Assembly (NCBI RefSeq): GCF_001540865.1
Contig: NC_033636.1
Span: 8,928,688-8,992,687 of the forward strand
Source of the DNA: Ananas comosus
Taxonomy: Eukaryota; Streptophyta; Magnoliopsida; Poales; Bromeliaceae
Direction of reading: 5' to 3'
DNA length: 64,000 nucleotides
This document shows, one piece after another, positions 56,224 to 64,000 of the stretch. The notes below the pieces were generated by a model, which was not told where the DNA came from, searched no databases, and saw only the letters and a program-made list of their open reading frames with translations. Each line of letters begins with the position of its first letter. Positions within the stretch are counted from its first letter, which is position 1. Both the position numbers and the translations under genes were made by a program.

Positions 56224-59200
56224 ATGACGCGCTTCGCCCTTGTGGCGCTGCTTCTGTTCCATCTCTTCTCCTCTCTGGAATGCGAGCCCTCGGCGTCGGC
56301 GGATGCCGCTGCTGCGGCTTCGGCGGAGGAGGTGGTGGCGGTGGCGGAGGATGGGGTTGGGGGGGAGACGTGCGCGGGGGTGGTGGCGATGCGGCGGCGC
56401 GGGGCGTGGGCGTCGGTGGGGAGCTTCGGGGCGGTGGGGGACGGGGCGACGCTCAACACGGCGGCGTTCGAGCGCGCCGTGGCGTGGGTGGAGCGGCGCC
56501 GCGCCCCCGGGGGCGCGCTCCTCTACGTGCCCCCCGGGATCTGGCTCACCGGGCCCTTCAACCTCACCAGCCACATGACCCTCTTCCTCGCCCAGGGCGC
56601 CGTGATCAGAGCCACACAGGTGATTGGTTTTTTTTTAATTTTTTTTTTTTTTTTCATTTTTAGAGTCTAATTATGGTGCAAGATGCTTCTTCTCCTTTTG
56701 TTATGTGGCTCCAAAATGCTTTTTTTTTTTTTTTTATGTTTTTTACGTGAGGTGCGAAGTGCATGTGATGAGAATTTTGGGTGGTTTGATTGGATCTGAG
56801 GGAATCTGGAATTTTTTCGGTTTTTAAATTATAATCTATGTGATGGAAGAGCAAGTACTTTGAGTGGTTGGTATTGGTTCTTTCTTTTACTAATGCTGTT
56901 TCTTTTTTGTGTTTTGTTTTGTTTATATTCTACAGGATACATCAAATTGGCCGCTGATCGACCCTTTGCCGTCGTACGGTCGAGGACGCGAGCTACCGGG
57001 TGGGAGATACATGAGTCTGATTCATGGGATTGGACTTGAGGATGTTGTAATCACAGGTGCTTATCTGAAAAACAGATGCATTGCATTACTGTATGAAATG
57101 TTGACCATCATAAGCATACTTAACCCCACACTAACACAGTTAGGTAAGTTAGATATGTAGGATCTGATGATAGAAATTGTGGGTTATTGAGTTTGCGTAC
57201 TTTGCAACATTTTGAAGCAAACTTTTTTGGAGAAAAAGATATCATGATTTAAAGGAATCCACTTTTACCTCAAAGCACTTTTAGCTTGACTCGAGAATTA
57301 GCCGCAGGCTTGAAATCATTCTGAGTGAAACATGAGGAGAGCAAAAGTTGTCTTTAGCAAGGACGAACATAACTACATGTGGCATTGATGGAAGCACATG
57401 ATCGAGCTTGGAGTCCCAAAATTGCTTTTCTACTGCACTTCTAATTCAATTCTTTTAGATTGTACGTTGTGTGCAATAAATGTTTCTCCAAACTTCTAAA
57501 TTCTGGGTAATAAACTTCAGCAAAGTACCATACTATTGATGCAATAATTAGGTGAACTCCATTGGTATAATGCGTTGATGTTTAGTTCATTGTTGATGGA
57601 GGTTCTTTTAGACTATTTTTTTTTTTTTCCATAATGCTGTCGATTCTGTAGGTGCGAATGGAACAATTGATGGTCAAGGTGCCATTTGGTGGAATATGTG
57701 GAGGCAGAGAACACTACCTTTCACAAGACCAAATCTATTGGAGCTCATGTATTCTACAGATATCATCATCTCCAATGTGGTCTTTCAGGACTCGCCGTTT
57801 TGGAACATTCACCCTGTTTATTGCAGGTGAGTTCTTACATATGGATTCTTTCATTTTCTGTGAATTTTCCACTTACAATGGCTATATTTTTTTCATTTCT
57901 CTTAAAATAAGATCCGTAAGTTTGTACCTCTACCCTGTTTAATTCTGATATATAGTGAAAGTCCCAGATGAGATGTGACAGCTGGAGAATTCCGCATCTT
58001 GTTGTACAGAAATGGATATCTCCATCACGGAAAAGCGACGTTTTTCAGAATATCTTTAGCTGTTTCACTTTTGCAGTGATTAGTAGCTTAGCCACAAGAA
58101 TGTTTTCTCCTTGTTTTTTTGATTTGTAAAATGGTATATGGTTTTCATAGCATGCCAAAAGAAAAGGAATACATCTCGTGTTAAAGGGAATATACATGAA
58201 TTATAGCTTCTACGCTTCGCTTTGTAAAGAAAAATTGAGCCATTTTTGCTAAATAGCGTGGAAACATTATTAATTTTTGTATATCATCATAATTTCTACA
58301 CTATTTTTGTGCTTTTCTACTTGTCTTTGAGTAACTCTTGTGCTGCATGTTTTTCTCTTGATTAAATATTACTTTATGGGCGTGCCTTTGAATTCTGAAA
58401 GAAAGGTCGAATTCCTACAGCGACTGAGTGCTTTCTCTGTATCTGCAGCAATGTTGTAGTGAAAAATGTAACTGTGTTGGCTCCGCACGACTCTCCAAAC
58501 ACTGATGGAATTGATCCGGGTACGACTGTTATCCTGCTCACTCTTCGTGAATATTAAAGAAGCAGTACTATACTAAAGAATCGCATTCGATTCATTAGTA
58601 TGGTTTCGTTATTTCCAATATTAAAAGCTTAGTGGCTGTAAGGAAAACAATCTAATCCTCTGATCTACTTATTAGCTTGTCAATTCCAACACAATTTGCA
58701 GATTCGAGCTCCAACGTCTGCATAGAGGATTGCTTCATCTCAACAGGAGATGATTTGATCTCAATAAAGAGCGGCTGGGACGAATACGGCATCGCCTTTG
58801 GCCGCCCTAGCTCCGGCATCACCATCCGCCGGGTAACGGGCTCCTCCCCTTTCGGCGGATTTGCAGTCGGGAGCGAGACATCTGGTGGCGTAGAAAATGT
58901 CTTGGTCGAAAATCTCAACATATTCAACACCGGCTTTGGAATCCACGTTAAGACCATTCCGGCAGGGGAGGGTATATTAGGAACATCACCATCTCAGATG
59001 TGAATTTGTCCAATGTTCGTAAAGCTTTGCGCGTCGCTGGAGATGTCGGAGACCATCCTGATGATAACTATAACCGAAACGCACTTCCGATCGTAGACGG
59101 ATTAACGATAAAGAATGTTTGGGGTGAAAATATTCAGCAGCCAGGATTGATAAAGGGGATAAAGGACGCGCCGTTTACTCGGATTTGTCTCTCTAATGTT

Positions 59201-59329
59201 AAGCTGAGCGGTTCTGACAGGCCGTGGACTTGTGAGGATGTGAGCGGCGGGGCTCTCCAGGTTCAGCCTTCTCCATGTACAGAACTGGCCAGCACTTCTG
59301 GGACAAGCTTTTGTACGAATGCCTACTGA
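56224..59329 (+). pseudogene. GH28 polygalacturonase-like gene with a one-base frameshift in the last exon
   Basis: Seen: exons 56224-56619, 56936-57056, 57652-57826, 58449-58519 and 58702-59329, GT-AG. The N-terminus MTRFALVALLLFHLFSSLE is a signal peptide. GH28 features: SFGAVGDGATLNTAAF, PPGIWLTGPFNLTSHMTL, DGQGAIWWNMW, NTDGIDP (catalytic Asp region), STGDDLISIKSG (catalytic Asp pair), SSPFGGFAVGSETSGG and GIHVKT in place of the RIK motif. Known family: hydrolysis of pectin homogalacturonan in the cell wall. The no-His SSP-type variant of the GHG motif fits the plant group of probable polygalacturonases whose activity is poorly known. Odd: after HVKT the frame shifts by one base near 58956-58967. 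Without the shift, reading gives a stop at 58999-59001; in the other frame family-like sequence (GRGGYIRNITISDVNL) continues to TGA 59327-59329. Either a real null allele or a base-call error. Confidence 0.85.
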
Positions 59330-60073
59330 TGTTTTCATATGTTAAATTGTGTTTGAAATTCTTTCTTTTTTCTTCCTTCTATCAAGACCTGTATGTTCTG
59401 CTTCTTTGCCCTCTGTTGGTAATGAAATTGTTGAGTTTTAGGGCTTTTTTGGTTTTCTCTGTGCAATGCCCTGTTCTGAGATACAAGAATATAAAAGCTA
59501 TCAAGAATAGAGTCAATAGACTATGGTTTTGTTAGATTACAAAGAAATCTCTATTTGTTTCACACTAAGAAATAACTTATACAAGAATAATTATCTACAA
59601 TGACATCAAGGGGAATGTACACAGTGAAAGCTCTTGAGAGCTACTTTTCACATCAGATTCCAAAGGCAAAGAGAATGAAAGGAAAGGGAACTCTCCTCAC
59701 CAAATAAGATTAGCACACACTAATAATTGAGATCTAGAAGCAGGTTCTCAGGAAACCAATAACATTCAATGGTCTTGTCACTAAGCTGGACCCAATATCA
59801 CTAAAAGATAGAGGGTGCCTCAATAAGCTGGACCCAATGAATAAATTTATCATCTTCACACTTAATTCCCAGTCTCTTTATCCACATGGCCAACTTCCAA
59901 CTAACAATCACAGCTGTAATTGGAGAATTGGAGTCTCCTTGGCCACCTATTCAAGATTCAATCTTCAATTCTCTACTTAAGAGCCCCACTAGGAAAGTTT
60001 CACATCTTTGAAGTTAATGAGCCTGAGATCAAACCATCTCCTCTCCTGCTCAGAAACACCCCATTTCCTCTTC
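59330..60073. other. Short convergent intergenic region between GH28 and PPR genes
   Basis: The GH28 (+) and PPR (-) stop codons are 744 bases apart and must share 3' UTR space. No repeat, frame or RNA gene is visible beyond AT-rich UTR-like sequence. Confidence 0.6.
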
Positions 60074-62843
60074 TCACCAGTAGTCATTACAAGAGCATTT
60101 CCCATCCACAAAACGGTGAAACCGAGCTGCGTCTCTGAGAAGAATTTCACGACCGCATATTCTCGACACGAACTTCGCCGTATTATGGCAGTCATTGCAC
60201 ACTCTAGTGTTTTTTATCACCCTAATTGCTGCACTCTTATCGGTATTGATCAGCCCGTAAGTGATTGCCAACTTCTCTGTGTGACTCATTAACATTTTCT
60301 CCTTCTCTTTTTGCCCAACATTGTGAAAAATGCAACTTGTATCAGGTACATAACCCAATTTCCTAAATTCAGATATCAACCTGTACAATTCATAGTAAAT
60401 CTCCCCAATTTCTGGGTGGGGCTTCTCCCCGTCCACTTCAAAGACATGAATGGTTTGATCGATCTGAATCCAACTCCACCCAGCTCTACTCCTCACTCCC
60501 CTTGCATTCATTGTGATCTTAACATTCTCAGCATCTTCCCATCTGTTTTCATAAGCATATAAACTCATCATCAGCAAATAGTTTGCAGAATTATAGGGCT
60601 CCAATCTGAACAAATTCTTAACAGCTGTTTCAGCGATTTCTATGTTTTTATGAATCCTACACCCCCCAAGAATTGCACCCCATACGCTGGCATCTGGCTC
60701 AAAAGGCATTCCTTGTATGAAGTCCATTGCTTCATCTAAATACCCGCCTCTGGCTAGTAGATCAACCATGCAAGTATAGTGCTCAAGAGTCGGAGTAACT
60801 TTGTAACTATTCTTCATCTCATCAAAATATTTCCATCCTTCATTGATTAACCCTGAATGTCTACATCCAGAGAGCAACGCTGTGAATGTTATTCCGTCGG
60901 GCATGACTCCTAACCTACACATCTCTTCAAATAGCAAGATCGCTTCTTTACCTCGTCCGTGGGCGGCAAAACCCATCATCATAGCATTCCATGAAGCCAA
61001 GTTTCTGTTGGCAATCATAAGAAATACTCGGTATGCATTCTTTAAGCCTCCTGACTTAGAGTACATATCAATTAGTGCAGTTGCGACAAATATGTCAGTA
61101 TCAAATCCCTTCCTCATCGCAAAGCAGTGCAATTCCGTGCCTTTCTTTAGCAGTGCAAGGCCTGAACAGGCTTGGAGAAGGCTTGCAACAGTGACCGAGT
61201 TGGGTTCAACTCTTTCTTTCTGCATTTGGGTAAAGAAAAACAAAGCGTCCTTGTAGTCCCCGTTGTGGCAACATCCAGATATAAGAGCAGTCCATGAGAC
61301 CACATTCGGCTTTAGACCGTTTACTTTAATTTGACGAATTAATAACATTGCTTGCATGCTCATCCTCTTCATCGAATACCCCGAGATCAAACCATTCCAT
61401 GTAGTTAAATCAGGCTGAAAATCTTCCATCTCCATTTGTTGTAGAAGGTCCAAAGCTTCATCATGTAGTCCTTCGTGCGCATACCCTGAAATCAACGAAT
61501 TCCAAGTCAGAGCATTCCTATTCTTCAGAGTGTCAAAGACTCTTTGAGCATTACTTAGATTGCGACATTTTATGTACATATCAACTAGTGATGTCCCCAC
61601 ATAGATATTGGACCCAAATCCATGTCTCGCTACATATCCATGGATTTCCTTTCCATGTTTGATCAAACCCGAGTTGGTAACTGTCCTAAGAACACTAGTG
61701 ATGGAACTTGAATTCAGCCGTAAACCTTCCATTAGAATCATTCGAAGTAGCTCGAAGACTTCATGATCGTATCCAAAGCGAGAGTAACCGGACAACAGAG
61801 AATTCCAAGTGACTAAATCAGGCTTGATTCCCGACGCAACCATACTATCAAACAACTCCCAAGCATCGTCAAGAAAACCATTAAGAGAGCAACAAGAGAT
61901 CATGGAGTTCCACGAAACCAAACTCTGTCGTTCGATGGACTTAAAAACACTTCTTGCTAGCTTTATCGCGGCGTTCTTAGAGTACATGCTGATTAAAGAG
62001 TTACTCACCAATAAAGCTGATAGAAGCCTGGATTTTACGATAAAACCGTGAATTGCTTTCCCCTCTCTTAGAGCCTCGAGCTTTCCGCAAGCATGAAGCA
62101 CTTTGGCCATGGCGACCTCATCGGCCTCCACACCTAAATGCCGCATCTCGCAGAATAGTTCGAGCGCTCTCAAGCACATTCCCTTCTCTACATTCAACAT
62201 AACCAACTTATTCCACAAAATCGGATCTTTCACTGGTATTTCTTCAAACAGCATATCTACAGATTCTAAACTCCAACAATCCGCATAAAAGTCCATCACA
62301 GAGCACTTGATATAGGTTTCGGAATCCAAGCCCTGTTTAATCAGTGATCCATGGATTTGAAAACCCAACAACAGATCACAACACTCTGCACAGATCTGTA
62401 AAACGGCAACAAGAACACCTACGCTAAACTCTACAGGTAATCGTCGCAACTCCCGGAAGATGCTCAACAACTGGTGCGGATCGCCGCCAAAGAAATCGAT
62501 CAGATAACTCCACGACAGGGATCCACTCCGCAAAGCTGCGAGGAAAACCGCAGCGGCGGAGCGGCGATCGTGGAATTGCAGGTACATTCGAAACAACTCA
62601 TCCGCAGTAGTCGAAGAATCCGATTCGTGCGCGGTTCTGATGATGTGGGCATGGAGTTGTTTGGTTGAATCCAAAGATGATGGTGATGAGGTGAGGAGGG
62701 GGAGAAGAGGAGAAGGAGGAAGAGGAGAAGGGGAGGGGATGTGGGTAGTTCTTAGTTTCGTTCTATTTTGTGCGCCGGAGGTGGAGGGGGAGGGAGAAGG
62801 AGATGATGAGGGGAGGAGATGGGAGAGAGAGATGGTTCTCTCC

Positions 62844-62845
<2 letters not shown>
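60074..62845 (-). CDS. DYW-class pentatricopeptide repeat protein, intronless, 923 residues
   Basis: Seen: an uninterrupted minus-strand frame. Start chosen at MERTISLSHLL (62845): the track upstream to 62959 is translated GA/CT microsatellite. A Ser/Pro-rich organelle-type leader (about residues 1-60) precedes tandem P, L and S repeats, visible in blocks such as SWNSMISCCSLNGFLDDAWELF, TWNSLLSGYSRFGYDHEVFELL, SWTALISGCC and SWNAMMMGF. The E/E+ segment follows (SVWGAILGGCRIHKNIE), then a DYW domain with the cytidine-deaminase-like SHTEKLA (HxE), CNDCH (CxxC) and the C-terminal CSCNDYW. Known family: sequence-specific C-to-U RNA editing factors of mitochondria or chloroplasts. The layout resembles Arabidopsis At4g01030, but that is resemblance only. 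No intron is expected for this class. The target RNA site is unknown. Confidence 0.93.

Positions 62846-62884
<39 letters not shown>
62846..62884. repeat. GA microsatellite directly upstream of the PPR start
   Basis: A run of about 19 GA units ends adjacent to the start codon of the PPR gene on the minus strand, where it reads CT. Translated in frame it gives a Leu/Ser run that extends the open frame to 62959 but is probably leader. Confidence 0.85.
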
Positions 62885-62887
<3 letters not shown>

Positions 62888-64000
62888 CTCAAATTGTTTG
62901 TTTGGGTAATGGAGGGAAAACATTTGGGTGGAGGGGGTGGTAGTTTTGGATAAGGCCACTTAAAGTTTGACACGTGTAGATTTTCTCTGGCTTAGCAGAT
63001 ATTGTTACGTGAACCCCGCCCACCACGTCAACTGTGGACCGCCAAGTTGCCGCCAAGGTGAAAATGTATGGCGATCCACCTCAACTATGGGTCGTTCTGA
63101 AAAAAATCCCTAAGCTTTTTGTTTTTTTAATTTTATTTGTTGATTGAGATCACTCGGCCTCCAATTTCTATGATTTGAAATTTTAAACTTCATTAAGTTA
63201 AAAATTCATCAAATTTAGTGAATCTATTAATTATTAGTCGTTAATTAACCTAGGTTTATTGCGCTGAAAAATAATTAATGTTATCCAATTTGGTGAAATC
63301 ACCTAATAAAATTCTCTTTTTTAATTATTAAAATCACTTATTCAAAAAATATTAGAAGTTAGAATGTTCTCACTCTAAAAAAAAATAGCATTTTTATGAA
63401 AAAACTTCAAATACCACTCTTGTGGTTTCACACTTTCTTACTTTAGTACTTTTATGGTTTAAATTGTATCAATTTAGTGTCTTGTGGTTTTATTTTTTTT
63501 TTTTTTTTATCAATTTTACTAATTTTTTTTGTTAAATCAGTGACAAAATCAAAACTAGAGAGTACTTAAGCGAATATTCGATAAACCTAGGTGAAATATC
63601 TGAAGTTTATTTTTATATAATTTAATAAAACATTAACGAAAAAACTGAAAAAAATAAAAATAAAATTACAAGACACTAACTTGAGACATTTTAAACATCA
63701 GGATACTAAAGTGAGAATATGTGAAACCGAGAATATGCGAAACCACATGTATAGTATTTGAATTTTTTTTTTTTGGGGCGGGGGTTGAGTACTTCTAACT
63801 CGACGGCACAGCTGACATGGTGCACCGATTGCAGGCAAACTTCTCACAGTAAACTTGAATGTTGATTATTGGCTCAATATTAAGCAACAGGAATGCCAAC
63901 TAATACACAAAAAAGTCATTCAAGAAACAACAGCAGTACAAGTACGACAACTCGCGAATTTCCGACTAAATAGAAACCGCAGGACGAAAGAAAAGAGTTT
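62885..64000. other. Intergenic right edge
   Basis: 62885-63060 is probably PPR promoter and leader. 63061-63089 shares about 25 bases with 13650-13676 (AATGTA(C/T)GG(A/C)GATCC...CTCAACTAT). 63402-63763 is a foldback element. 63780-64000 is of mixed composition and could be a 3' UTR of a gene beyond the edge; this is a guess. Confidence 0.5.
63402..63763. mobile_element. Foldback element with arms of about 100 bp
   Basis: The left arm AACTTCAAATACCACTCTTGTGGTTTCACAC and its extension to TTAGTGTCTTGTGG... are mirrored by the right arm, which ends ...GAAACCACATGTATAGTATTTGAATTT. Shared words: CTTTAGTA, GTCTTGT, TGTGGTTTC. No coding capacity. A duplicated ATATG(T/C)GAAACC in the right arm suggests a short tandem slip. 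Confidence 0.65.

Noticed and set aside
62846..62959. PPR start at 62959 (961 residues)
   Set aside because: The extra 38 residues are mostly a Leu/Ser run from the GA microsatellite; MERTISL at 62845 is the likelier start.

Overview
This window is nuclear DNA from a flowering plant. Genes are split by GT-AG introns with AT-rich interiors, and every recognisable protein is closest in character to land-plant families: NADH-GOGAT, LACS4-type acyl-CoA synthetase, plastid lipase and DYW-type PPR. Several genes (SDE2, plastid lipase, GH28) begin with very GC-rich first exons beside AT-rich introns. That 5'-to-3' GC gradient points to a commelinid monocot; a Poales or bromeliad-like genome is my guess, made without any database search. 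One N at 29625 marks an assembly join.

Layout, left to right. Positions 1-8568 (+): the 3' ten exons of NADH-dependent glutamate synthase, whose 5' part lies outside the window; its introns carry a tandem duplication and a long foldback element. 10202-12979 (-): SDE2-type ubiquitin-fold protein. 15229-24099 (+): long-chain acyl-CoA synthetase, 19 exons. 25508-26129 (+): ribosomal protein eL33 (L35a) with a probable intron in the 3' UTR. 26130-33658: a repeat-rich intergenic tract with tRNA-derived SINEs, AT-rich foldback MITEs and a GC-rich foldback element. 33659-37309 (+): type 2C protein phosphatase. 38938-43059 (+): DEAD-box RNA helicase with a probable organelle-targeting N-terminus. 43060-47763: intergenic with repeats. 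47764-51418 (+): chloroplast-type class-3 lipase of the PLIP family. 51419-56223: intergenic with a very clear SINE and a MITE. 56224-59329 (+): GH28 polygalacturonase-like gene with a one-base frameshift in its last exon. 60074-62845 (-): intronless DYW-class PPR protein. 62846-64000: intergenic, with one inverted-repeat element.

The genes are ordinary, independently transcribed housekeeping or metabolic plant genes, not an operon or defence cluster. Loose links: PLIP-type lipases release acyl chains from plastid lipids and LACS enzymes activate free acyl chains, while the DEAD-box helicase and the PPR protein are both likely organellar RNA factors. Five promoters or 5' leaders (SDE2, LACS, eL33, helicase, GH28) carry telo-box-like AAACCCTA motifs.

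I found no undescribed multi-gene system. The observations most worth a second look are the GH28 frameshift, the lipase exon 3/4 junction that lacks a normal in-frame GT-AG solution, the SINE family with clear target-site duplications, the foldback elements, and the apparent scaffolding artefact at the N.
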